Source of the DNA: Megalonaias nervosa | Taxonomy: Eukaryota; Mollusca; Bivalvia; Unionida; Unionidae | Assembly (NCBI GenBank): GCA_016617855.1 | Contig: JAECUM010093736.1 | Span: 21,063-85,062 of the forward strand | Direction: 5' to 3' | Length of the DNA: 64,000 nt | Part shown: positions 24,778 to 36,332 of the stretch, in pieces | How the letters are laid out: every line of letters begins with the position of its first letter | How positions within the stretch are numbered: the stretch's first letter is position 1 | Notes under the pieces: generated by a model | Databases searched by the model: none | The model's input: the letters and a program-made list of their open reading frames with translations, nothing else | What the model was told of the DNA's origin: nothing | Program-made: the position numbers and the translations under genes

Positions 24778-27700
24778 CTGAAATTGTAAAACAAAATTGA
24801 ACATAAATATTACATCTGAAAACACATCTTTCTATTGAAAGGAAGGTTCTGAAAAATAACATCTAATGGCGTTTAAATGATTACTGAAATACCTCTACTT
24901 TTAATAGGGTTCCTGCCACAAATTAAAAAAAGTTCCAGACCTTTTCCAGACCCACAATAAAAAATTCCCTACCTTCCAAACCTATTTACTAAAACTTCCC
25001 CCAAGTGAATAAAGGGAAGTTTTGTGATAACAAACTTGTGTAATGGACAGATCATCTATGACTAAAAACTTGTAACCAAAACCCAAATAAACATTTTCTG
25101 TGACTGATCTTGATCAATGTAAAAAGTGGCATGCCATAGAATCAAAACACTGCAAAAAGCCCCTGCTACAATTTGACCATCTCAAAAAGAAGTCGTGGAA
25201 AACAGATAATAATAGATTTTGTATGCTCAAATAGACCATTCTAAATTTCGGGTTTTTTCCCCAACCATAAAGGACTCGAATTTGTTTACTGTAACTATTC
25301 AACACAACTGATGGAACTTAATAAAGGTGAAATGATACAATTTCATGTTTGTTTTTTTTTTATTTGTACTGCATGGCATGTTAATGTGATAGATGAACTA
25401 ATTAAGATCGCACATAAACGTTTGTATTTTTTGACCATGAAAGGTTCATAATCAACCTCACCAGACTGAACAAAGAACATAGCAGGACCAACTTTTTCCT
25501 TTAAAGGATCTCCAGGATAATATGCAACATAAATTTCTCTGAATGGCTGTCCTACTAAAAATAACAGCAAAACAACAGTAAATAAAACAGGCTAGACGCT
25601 AAACAACTCGTGGTAAAGGAATCAATGACAAAGCAAGCTTAATTTTATGTTTCAGAATAATCTATGTGTAGTTTACTCGAGTCATACAACTACTACAAAA
25701 TAACAGCAAAGCAGCAGATTTGAACTAAATGAAATGAATTTCAGGGAAATATTAATGTATCTGTGAATAAAATGTTGGGCACAAAAGAGATATCTTGCAG
25801 GTGTTGAACATATAATGGTTCTGCACTAGCCCACCGAGTATACAGAAACAGCATTAGGCTAGGTGCTAAACAGCTCACAGTAAAGGAATCAAAGACAAAG
25901 CAATCTTAATTTTATGTTTCAGAATATTCTATGCATAGTTTACTCAAGTTATGTACAAGGAGTTTTACTAACAATTTAATTATACATCACTGGAAAATAT
26001 GGCACTAGCAATATGATGAAAGTGTCTGAAATCTCAACTTGCATTTTGCGAGTAAGAGAGTGCTTAATCTGATCCATGTGATGTGACAGACAAAATGACT
26101 AAAGTAACTGAAATTCACATTAAATGAACTTATTAACTTTTAGTGAAGAAATAAATGTTTTATGCAACCTTGTTTCCTTGACAGAGACAGTTACACTCAA
26201 TCACTTTAAGTTAAACAAAATGAACAAATAAACCAAACAAACAAAACGTTCCACTTTACCTGTAGACCCAAGCGCCACCTGCAACCTTTTTCTTGCACCT
26301 ACCACAGGCCCAAATTCCCACAGCCTTCCTCTTCATTGTTTCCTGAAATGTAGGTACAGCATGTTTATTGTGAGAAAGTTTAGTTTGTGAAATTTCAGAT
26401 AAAGTATCTAAGGTGTCTGCCTGAAAATGGTTCACTCTGTGACAGACTATTATACTGGGTGTACCAGGAAGTTGAGAAAACACTATGACAACCACTCTCG
26501 TCCATGATTACATAATCTAAGCCACAGAGTGAACAAAGATCGCAAACAATTCACTCACAGCTACCAAATCGCATTCTTCCAGATCCCATTTCAGCTAGAT
26601 ATACATAGCTGTTTCATTTATGCTGATCCACTTGTCCATGAGTTACTATTTTTTTTTAATGATATAAGTGATCCTTCAGAGGTTATCTTTATCAAAAGAT
26701 GCACATGTTTAATTGTGCAAGACACATAACCAGCATATATTCACATAACTGTTACATGTTCATGAAAGAATGGCAATAATAAAGGCTAAAATTCTGAATA
26801 CAGATCGTGTTTTGGCTGAACAAAATCGTAATTTTCAACACACTGCAAAACTGGTTGTTCCTGCATCTTCCTTTGTGCAGAACTGGCAGATTTGTTGTTT
26901 GCTTTTCTGTTTTCTGATGGCAATTCCAGGCCAGTTAATCGTTAAAACCCTGACACTGGCTTGGAATTCTGTTAGGCTGCAATACCAATACTTTGATGTG
27001 TAATTGCCTTTTGCTCTGTAATATTAGCACGAGTACCATAACTGTGTAAAACAAAGTGTAAAGTCACTTACATCAAAGTAAACTACAACTCAGTTTTTAC
27101 AGCATTACAATAATTTTTGAAGCATTATTTCTGAAACTTCATTATTGTAGTTTGGAGATGTTATTCAAGTTTTGTGCAGTGGTGCCTATGATTTGAATTC
27201 AAGGGGATGTACTTCATTCAGCACATGTTCACACCTTCAATGTATATGCAGTGGCGCCATTATGTAAATATGCTCACTAGCCTACATGTGAGCATCACAA
27301 AATTCTAATGCAATAACTGATAATCCAAAAATAATATAACTAGAGTCAAATGGAAGAGGTACTTTTACAGCAACCTGCAAATTCTCAATTCTTGTCATCA
27401 TCCAATCAAATTATACACAAATCTGAATTAGGCAGAAACATATATGCCCATCCTGAGTGGAATACGCGTAACTTTTGCTAATATAAGTTTGCCTAAATAA
27501 ATGCATTTAGAACTTACAGCGTGCACCTTGTGATGTTGTCTCAGACTGTGAATTGGTTTGTGCATGAGTCATGCACTTTTTAATGTTGTTACCTATTCAG
27601 TGGGGTTTTTTTCCCGCCTTATTCAAGAATGAACTTGTACGCAAGTGTATAATGTAATCAAATATCTTGTCTGGTATCAACAATTTTCATGCCGTATCAA

Positions 27701-30700
27701 TTTTCATGAATTTCGCTGTTGCCTTGAACCATGAATTTAACGACCCAATGAAAAATTTGCTACGTATGATGAAGAAGCCCAGCATCCCAGTTTTCTTTTT
27801 TACTGCATTTCATTCCTGAAGATCAACAAAACTACATGATAAATCAACATCATTTCTGTAATCCGACTAAAAATATCGGCTTTTACACGTCTTCTTTTTA
27901 AAAAAAAGGATTATAAAGCGTCTTATCTATCTGGACGGTAATTCCCACTCTGCCTTAAATTAACCAAGTTGTGAGATCAGGATAGACAAAAGAGAAAAAC
28001 ATAATGTATTCAAACACTGTTATCACTGAAAATGAAAGAAAGAAGAACAAACGATTCTATAAATGAAAATTAGAAAAATTTAAATCCTTGTTAATCTAGC
28101 ATTTCACCAATTTTCAGAAAAAACTACTGCAGCAATATCACATTGATCGAATGAACTGGTACAAGTAAATAATCCTGAAATTGTTGAATTAAACCTGTCG
28201 AGTATTCTCAAAGCAATTGATAATTAATTGTTCCTATCTTCCACGCATTTTCATGCGAGTGTCGGTTATAAAATTGGCTTCACTGATCGGGTTTTAAGTA
28301 AAGTCTAGTGGTTGAAGTTGGTCAGTACCTGAGGCAGGCTGAAACAAAGGATTGATGCCGTTGTTTTTCAATTTAGTTAGCATCTATGCACTTTGATGGG
28401 CCCTGAACATCCCGAATGCTAACACTGCTTGCCAAGTGCATTGAAAAAGGGGCAACTGGTCAAGTGTCTGGTTTCCATATAGAATTGATGTAGTTATCCA
28501 AACCAATTTAAGTTCATTTTCACCACTCGTAAGCAACTGTGTTACCGCCGTGGTCATCAGAAAGTAACTGATGTTACAACTGTATCAAGTGTTTTTCAGA
28601 AGAGCTGCTTTGTGTTGTTCACTATGTCAGCTTCCTTTGATGTTAAGTGTGAGTTATGACATGTTTATTTGTGCTCATACAGGTGGCAGTATTATGCATA
28701 TCATTTAAGCGACCACCGCTTGTTGTCCTTGTGATTGTGTTTTTTGTATTCTTTATCTGGGGTATAGGTTAATGTTAATCCATGAACTTAAACACCTATA
28801 AATATGCGAACTTTGTCTGTCAAACCCACGAATTCGAGTACCCATGAAAACAGACCTTGGGATGAATGTGTGTCACTTCACCATTTTGGAATACAATTCT
28901 TCAATGAAAGTTTCAATTTCTGTTTGAATTTCATCTCAGCTATTGATACTTTGATGCCTAAACAAATGATACATGGCGTTACATGCCTGGAAATGCATGC
29001 GTAAGAAAACTTAAGAGACTACAACTATTTTGTTTAAGTGGTAAAAAAATACAGGCGTGGAAGATAGCTCAATATGCTGCTTGAATTTCTTTCCTACATT
29101 TTCATAAAAACAGTTAAGCTTACTCTTAACTTCTCAATCATGAACTATTCATGGAATATACAGGGTACATAATTATTGTCAGACATTTAAAATTTTTGTA
29201 TGTATGTGAGCAGAAGAAAGTGGGGAAAATGGATAATCCAAGCAGGTGACCTGTGAAATCGGAAGAGATTGCTTCATGGAATTTGTTCATTTTCAACATA
29301 CAAAAATATAAACCAACAATCACTGAGCAATTTAGACATTTTATGATCAGCTGCTGCACTGTTGTATCAGATTAAATGTAAAGAAAATGTTCCATGTTCA
29401 TTATTTTGGCACCTTTGGTGCATTAAATCTTTATTATTATTTTGCATGTGCAATTTGGTATCTTTTGTGCAAATTCACAAGGGCACAGCCTGGCTAAACC
29501 ACTGAACTTATTGCTGAAGAGCACTGCTGAATACACCCACCCACCCCAATTAAACTGCATACTGAAAACCACATTTTTAATGTATACTAAATCAAAAAGT
29601 TTCTGGTCTCAAATAGTACATGTGCAATTAATGGGTTTACATTTCTAACTTTCTCTTAAAATATTATACTGCATTTTAACTTCTTACTTTTCCACAGAAG
29701 GGGCATGTGTACTTTGAGTGCTGTGACACTTCCATTCTCTTCACCGTTTTCCTGAGGGAGGCACCATATCTAGTACCATACTTTCCACAAATTCCAACCT
29801 TCTTGGTGCGCTTGGCCTGGAAAAAAATAAAAAATGAGGATTAATTTTCTTTCAGTATTGTTCCTGTGTACAAGGCCAAATGACTGAAATCTCAAACAGT
29901 CAATATAACATGAAATGCACAGACCAGGCTAACCGTCAATATAACATGAAATGTGCAGACAAGGCTAACCATCAATATAACATGAAATGTGCAGACTGGG
30001 CTAATGGTCAGTATAACATGACTGATTGATTGATTGTGGTCAATATAACATGAAATGTGCAGACCAGGCTAACATGAATGCAGCTATACATTATCAAACA
30101 AAGCTTCTAAAACATTAACTTTTGCAAGACATACCCAAGCAAAAAAGTCAGTAAAGTTACAGGCCAAAATCAACAAACAGTTACAGTACTATTTCACAAC
30201 TTTTCAGTCGTCAAACGTTTTAAACAAAATAATTGCATCTTCACATTCACAAACTTTGTGGCTGCTTCTTAGACTTTGAGAAAGAAAATAACTGCTCATC
30301 TGTAAGCTCTGAAACTGCACATTTCTGTATTCTGTGAGGCATTATTGTGGTGGGCCTAACTCTTGAATAGCATAGTCATCAAATACAGATTTTGTAATGT
30401 CTGGTCTGTGTATAACTGATGCTTAAGGACAGATTCAACTTTCAAGTTTAAGTCTGATTCATGACTTAATCTTTACACATTACCATCATTGAAATCATTA
30501 CAGTATTGGATCAGTAAGTTAATCTATATACCAGAATACACCTGTACTTGCGCAAATTACTTGATACACTAAGTGGTCATTCTGTCAAAACTTGAGTAAA
30601 TGCTTAACAGGTAAGTAGTATTGACAATTATTTGTGGAAAATACTTTTTTCATACTTAATTAAGAAGACTTTCCTTTTTCCATCAACATCATTAATAATA

Positions 30701-31763
30701 ACAACTCATCTGACAGAAAGTAACAGTTCTGGCATGCAAGTAGATTTGTCATTTAAATCATTCTCTGTTTCAATGAAATCATTGTGTAAATGTTTATAAT
30801 TTTTGGCAAACATGACAGCTTTAAGAACTATAAAATCGCTGATGCCCAAATTTTTGAAATGGTGAATCTGTGTAATGTGCTAGTCGGGCTTTTGAGGAAA
30901 AATATATATAAACATGCAATATTTAGGCTGCAACAAATCCCAAAACGTACAGAGTACTCATGGAAAACAAATATTTTGAAATACCTTAACATAGCTACAG
31001 CTTGCCTTATCAAACAAACTAAGACATCAAACCTGTTATGTATGATACAATGTTTGAAGTTTTCCATTGCAGGATTCTACACACCTGGTTGCTAACCTGC
31101 AGTTTAGGCTACACGTTAGCTGCTTCCAACACCATGACCCTAAAATTGGGTCAAATTCCGAGTTACAATTTCACAAATGAGTGAATACTTACAAGGTATT
31201 TACAAGATACCCTATACCCAAACTTAAAGTTACAAATTCAGTTTATGATCCAGAACCGTCGTAACAGAATGTAATCACAACTGATGAGTTACTTGAACAT
31301 AAAACATGCATTCTGAACAATACTGTCGAATTTCTTTTAGATCGATTGCTGAAGCTGTACAATGCGTTAAACGTTTACTGGCATTATGATGCCAATTTTT
31401 ATTTTAAGCGGGTAACCTCTTAAACTTATTCACAGCTCGGAATAAAGTGTCCTTACTCTCTCACACTTTCTTATCTGCAAGTACTCAGTTGCTAAAAATT
31501 TCCACGCATGGGTACAAGTATATTTATTCAGAATACACATGATCTTCCGCAGGTCTGAACTATCGTATATATTAAAGCAATAATCATCCATTAAAACTAC
31601 GTAAAATGTGCATTTTTATATAGAAACGGCTTTTATTTTTAATTAACTATTTCTATCTATGTAGAAGTCTGTGTTATTTCGCTGATGTTCACTGATTATG
31701 GAAACGAAATATTCTATTGCATACCATTTCTGTTCTATATTTTTCGAGAGAAAACCGGAAAGG
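24714..31763 (-). CDS. RPL37A: 60S ribosomal protein L37a (eL43), whole gene
   Basis: A structural zinc-ribbon protein of the cytosolic large ribosomal subunit. Coding exons on the - strand are: candidate ATG exon 31725-31727 (with 5' UTR to about 31763), 29688-29816, 26260-26342 and 24714-24777. The coding length is 279 bases, or 92 residues, exactly the usual eL43 length, and all phases agree. The protein reads [18 protein letters not shown] at the N-terminus. The zinc ligands are the CPFCGK pair and the CGRC pair, and the C-terminus is basic ([10 protein letters not shown]). Splice sites are GT-AG. The introns contain minisatellites and a small duplicated segment. It is divergent from ZNF622. 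Only the first, almost non-coding exon is uncertain. Confidence 0.95.
25570..25965. repeat. diverged direct repeat in RPL37A intron 3
   Basis: Two copies (about 25590-25690 and 25855-25950) share GCTA..CGCTAAACA.CTC, CTTAATTTTATGTTTCAGAA and TAGTTTACTC. They are non-coding. Confidence 0.8.
26260..26342 (-). CDS. RPL37A: RPL37A exon 3
   Basis: The acceptor CATTTCAG ends at 26343 and the donor GTAAAG starts at 26259. The exon encodes [20 protein letters not shown]... to VY plus two bases of the next Ser codon. It contains the second pair of zinc-binding cysteines (CGRC). Confidence 0.97.
29688..29816 (-). CDS. RPL37A: RPL37A exon 2
   Basis: The acceptor TTTTCCAG ends at 29817 and the donor GTAAGAA starts at 29687. 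Exactly 43 codons begin [15 protein letters not shown] and end with the first zinc-binding pair (CPFCGK). The initiator Met must lie in an upstream exon. Confidence 0.97.
29895..30080. repeat. minisatellite, unit about 33 bp, in RPL37A intron 1
   Basis: Five copies of CAATATAACATGAAATGTGC followed by AGACCAGGCTAAC, with one interruption near 30020. Confidence 0.92.
31725..31763 (-). CDS. RPL37A: candidate RPL37A exon 1 (5' UTR plus ATG codon)
   Basis: On the - strand, a pyrimidine tract CCTTTCC near 31763 resembles the 5' terminal oligopyrimidine start of ribosomal protein mRNAs. About 35 bases later comes ATG (31727-31725), immediately followed by a donor-like GTATGC. An ETS-like ACAGGAAGT motif lies about 20 bases upstream of the tract. 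An intron directly after the ATG codon fits exon 2 starting at the second codon. No RNA evidence is available. Another ATG followed by GTAATG exists near 30481 but lacks a TOP-like start. Confidence 0.55.
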
Positions 31764-31779
31764 CAGCAGGATATTACTT

Positions 31780-33470
31780 CCTGTTCTATGTAGTTAAGAT
31801 GCTTAAAATTATGCAAATGTATTATAAGCGGCTTGATGATAATGCAAAAACACCAGTGGGAAGATTACACAACGTGATTGTCAGTATTTTAGAAATTACT
31901 CTATCGAGTTCTTAAACTTTCTTGCAGATCTAGGATATTTAGCAAGCTTTGACGTGGCATACTTGTATGCAGCTATGTAAAAATCTTATAGCGAACTTTT
32001 TTTTTCACCAGTCAACAGGGGTTTCAGTAAAAAAAAAAAATGAGAAAGAAGTTATAAAAGTGGGGAAGGGGAGAGGCGTGCAATACCCCTCCGGTGGGCC
32101 AGGGGACAACATCCCTGAAGAGGTTTTGTCCTCACAATAGAAATGGTGTATCAACCTAAGTTTGACTGTCTTTCCTTGATGACATTTAATTTAAAGATGT
32201 ATTCACAGGGGCTTGTATTTGTTGCTAACATTATACTAACAATGTATGCATGTAATAGTCCTAGCCTGGACCTCTGTATTATCGCGGCACTTAATGTTCT
32301 TATCGGTACATATTAAAACCTCTTTACTATTGCTGCTTACCTATAATTTGTTAAGTATCTATGACTTTTCCTCTTTCGTTTCCTATAAAAAAAATCTTTG
32401 TCAATTGAAGCGCATAAATGTAAATAAAACAACATAAGGTGGCTGACCTTGTCCTACAGTGTAAAACCACGACCCTGAAATCAATGTTTTGGGCATTGAG
32501 GTCTTACTTCCCAAATAATGGCACTGTGTCACCTGTTCCAATGTTAATTAACATCGGAATGATAAGTCAAATTTTCAGGAATATCTCGGACACTTGGCAG
32601 CCCATATTGGCACTTTTCTACAAATTAAAGTTATGATGTTTTAGTCAGACTTTACTTACTCTGATGTCTTTTTCCTAATAAATTCTAATTCCCACACAAG
32701 CAAATGAACATGTTTTCAAGTTTCGTTGGCCTACATTTCAGTTGACTGGAATGCGATGGAACCTGGGAATACTGAAATCATTTAAAAGAATGATAAGAAT
32801 CTTGAACGAAACGAAGCTGTCTGAACACTTTCTTTAATGTTAATATTTGTTTAAAATTTCATTAAAGAAGTATTCTTCAACTTGACCCGATTTTGGCAGT
32901 TAAAAGGCAGAAATGTTCCTATCTTCAATTCCTGGAGAGCTCTAGAGTACCAGTCCCTTGAAGGGACTGTTGTTTTCTTTTCAAATTCTAGGTAGTGAAA
33001 ATTTTATACTGTACCATACTGGCTTATCTTCATATTGTGGTGTGGACAGGGCAGAAGCTCTGTAAAATAACTTACATTTCAGTTTTACCAGATAATGCAC
33101 ATGATTAAACTTTTATTGCAATAATGTAAGTGTTTAAGGAAAGTATGATTGTACACACAGACTGCAAAGTTAAGTTGGCAAAACTGTTGAAGCAACCAAT
33201 TCTTATAGTGCATTATATACTATTATTTTGGAGGGAGGAGGATACAGTGTCCATAGGATCCTATGTGCAAAACTGGCTATCTTATTTTATCTCATTACTG
33301 TGTAATTTGTTAGGGCTCTGATATTCAGCTAAACAAGAACTCACTTCATGAGAGGCCTTTGGTGCCACTTGAGCAATGCTTACTTTCAGTAATTTACAGG
33401 CTGATTTTGCCTCATCTTGTCCACCGTGCAGGTAGACTAGTGACCTTACTAGGAAGGGTCTTGCCCATTT
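31780..33470. other. intergenic region between RPL37A and ZNF622
   Basis: No coding-like frame was seen. The 5' non-coding exon of ZNF622 probably lies here, because an acceptor (TGCTGCAG) precedes its first coding exon, but it could not be placed. A short relic near 32935-32990 (CAGTCCCTTGAAGGGACTGT) resembles the ends of R1 blocks. Confidence 0.45.
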
Positions 33471-33476
33471 ATCCAC

Positions 33477-34338
33477 TATTATGACTCGATGGTCTTAAAC
33501 TAAGTAATGGAAAAGAACAAAAACCAACAAGTTTTGTAAAATTCAACAGATAATTTATTTCCCTAGAATACAAAGTTAAAATTTAAAAAGAACTTACAGC
33601 ATAGTGAATCAGTCATTATGAATAAAGTTCTAATTAAATTCCATTGGTTTCGAATTAAGATCCAGCGCTGAAAGCATTGATGTGCCCGTAGTCTTGAATG
33701 TACTGATGTACCAGTGCACTGAAGTGTGATGATGAACTGTCTTCCAATTAATCACAATAATATAATCCAAGATGTCCTTGTCTGAATTCACTGTAATTCC
33801 AAATTAAAGTTTAAGTCCAAAAATATCATTGAGCACTTTGAAATTCCAGTGAATAAATAATTTGAATAAATAAATTCACCCATATCAAATTCTGAACAAA
33901 ACAATAAGATTGATTCAGCTACTAGATGTTTAAGAAAGAATGAGTAACTATTTCTAGATAAACAAAATTATAAAGCTTTCTGTTTAACCTACGAAATGCT
34001 ATGAATCTGGGTTGTTTACAAGATAAAATCTGTTACCAGAATTATAATAAGGATGTGGTATACATCCGGTAGGCTGGATATTTTTATGGAGAATACCAGT
34101 ATCCTAGATCCAGACCCAGATAAATATGTTTACTTGTATTGATAATGATCCTAATATTTAACCTGTAATTCGATAAAAATATTACCTATGTATTGTTTGT
34201 TTACCAAACTAAAATTAACATCAGTGTCTCTAGTCAGGAACAACATGAACTTGATTTTGGACAAGGTCAAGTCCAAAATACAATTATCCATTGCATATAA
34301 TGAATTAAACAAACAATGCAAATTAAATATACATAACA
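33477..34338 (-). mobile_element. solo LTR, - orientation, with 4-bp target duplication
   Basis: Read on the - strand it begins TGTTATGTATATTTAATTTG (from 34338). It carries AATAAA, then a CTTGTTGG-type U5 segment, and ends near CATAATA (33477). CCAC flanks both sides (33473-33476 and 34339-34342). No internal retroviral-type genes are present, so this is a recombined solo LTR. It ends about 100 bp upstream of the acceptor of the first ZNF622 coding exon. It is homologous to 47.7-48.6 kb and 8333-8765, and shares the U5-like end with 37205-38123 and 62717-63616. Confidence 0.85.
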
Positions 34339-34444
34339 CCACTGCATTGAAGTTGTGACCAGATTTGGTCACCAGAAAGCTTGAAAACTCCTATAAATGT
34401 ATTAAAAGCACATATTGATTTAGTTTTGCACTTTTATGCTGCAG

Positions 34445-34467
34445 GTTTGATTTGATTTCCCATTGGA
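34445..34467 (+). other. ZNF622: 5' UTR part of ZNF622 first coding exon
   Basis: The acceptor TGCTGCAG ends at 34444 and the ATG is at 34468. There is therefore at least one upstream non-coding exon. Confidence 0.6.
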
Positions 34468-34641
34468 ATGTCAGTCTTCACCTGCATCTCATGCCGTGTG
34501 GCATTTTTGGATGCAGAGACTCAGAGAAATCACTACAAGACAGACTGGCACAGATACAACTTGAAGCGTAAAGTTGCTGAGCTTCCTCCTGTGACAGCAG
34601 AGACATTTAAGGAGAGAGTTCTTACAGCACAGAGAGAGCAG
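34468..34641 (+). CDS. ZNF622: ZNF622 exon 1 (first finger)
   Basis: 58 codons from MSVFTCISCRVAFLDAE, with the first finger C6-C9...H22-H28. It ends with LTAQREQ in phase 0 before donor GTATTA. Confidence 0.96.
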
Positions 34642-36279
34642 GTATTACCAAATAAAAATTTTCATCACATCCTCATTCTTTCAATTCTTTTTTTTTTTGC
34701 TTATGTGTTTGTTCATGCATCCATTTGTGAGGTAAGTTTGGATATAGCCTCCTTCAGAAATAGATATTAACATGTAGAAATGATTTGAATAAGATTCCTA
34801 GACAATAACATGTAGAAATGATTTGAATATGTTTCCAAGACAGTAACATGTGGAAATGATTTGAACAAGCTTTTAGAGCACAACATTTTGATGTTTACCT
34901 CCTTGCTTTTGAGTTGAAGAGATATTGGTTTTTGGAGCTAGGAGAGGGGGTTTGGTTTAAAAAAAACAAAAACAAAATGCATGGACTACTGCAAAATAAT
35001 CCTGAAAGTATATAGCTCTTCCAGCACTTGGCATTTCTTCTAATGATGATGAAGATAACTGTGATAATGATGATGATCATCATTGTTTTTATTATTTAAG
35101 GGACTATCCATCTTTTCCAAGCTTGGCCCTAACCATTTGTAAACATTTGTCACATTTTCTTGTCATTTTGTATATAAACTGTTAAGGGATCTCAAGTGTT
35201 CAAATGTTTCACATCATAAAATATTGAGTTTCAAAAGATGCAAAATTCTTCATATCTTTACGCCCCCATTATGCACCCCATTTGATCTTTTGCAAGTTAA
35301 ATTTAATGCTAGATCAGCATAAACAAATATATGAGTGCAACTCGGTTCATACCTAAATGAAGCAGCATACTTCATGCCTAATTGATCACTTGATTCTTCT
35401 AGCTCCTACAAAGGGCAGTGTGGTGGAAGCTTTATGAAAGAGCATGTAATGTGGGGTACTGAGTACACACATTAACAGAATCTGACTTCATGATATCATT
35501 TTACTTTAATTACATCAGTTTATTTGTAAATGCTATTTCACATTTAATGTGTTTTGTGGTGGTTTTTTTTTTCCTAATGTAATAAAGCGATTGGTGTGAA
35601 TGGAAGATGCACAACATTTCAGATTTGGTTGGGCTGAGTCTGCTTTGAGGTTTTTCTGATTAGTGGTCTATGATAGCTTTTGTTGAGCAATAATACTAAA
35701 GTGTCTTAGCCGTCTGACCCAGCCAGATATGGGAATCAAATCCAGTACTCTCAGATAGAAGTTCAGCATGCTGAACACTGAGCTATTGTACCTCTCATCC
35801 CAAAAATTTATTTCCTAATGTAATTTGTTTTCAGAGGCACTTCTGAACTCTAGCAAAATCTCTATTTGTACGCAGTTTTAATTAAAATCTTTAATGTATT
35901 TGTGTATAGTTTTAATTATAATATTTAATGGATTTAGTTTTAATTAAAATATTTAACTTTACCATATTATAATGCAAATTCTGAATGTATATTACCTCAA
36001 ATTTTAGTGTTATTATGTTAATTTATAAGGAAATACTTTTAAAAAATGTGCATATATTATAATGTTCTTTATGGAGTATTGATGATCAATAAATCCGTCT
36101 TTGAGATTTGTGATTTGTCAAAGTTGTACTTTATGCCTAGCCTAGTAAGAAAACATTGTTTTACATAAAGTTCTTGTTATGAAAAGGAAAATAATTTGAA
36201 TTAATAACTGAAAGAATTCAATTCAGAAATGATGATTATTAAATTTGCTATATAAATTGGTCGTTTTTATGTGTGTAAT

Positions 36280-36332
<53 letters not shown>

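Noticed and set aside
25343..25570. 75-codon ORF in RPL37A intron 3 as an extra exon or gene
   Set aside because: The peptide looks non-random in places and has a nearby AG, but its phase does not fit RPL37A and no family was recognised.
24778..29687. Box C/D snoRNA in RPL37A introns
   Set aside because: A few TGATGA-like boxes on the - strand (near 27397 and 28555) lack a CTGA box at suitable distance.
30470..30490. Alternative ATG exon of RPL37A (ATG followed by GTAATG)
   Set aside because: It lacks a TOP-like start and a promoter-like context. The candidate at 31725 fits better, but this is not excluded.
31685..31915. 76-codon + strand ORF
   Set aside because: It has no family resemblance and overlaps the candidate promoter and first exon of RPL37A on the other strand.
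35700..35810. Functional tRNA gene
   Set aside because: A/B-box-like elements are present but no full cloverleaf could be formed, so it is treated as a SINE remnant. The same applies to 11925 and 54370.
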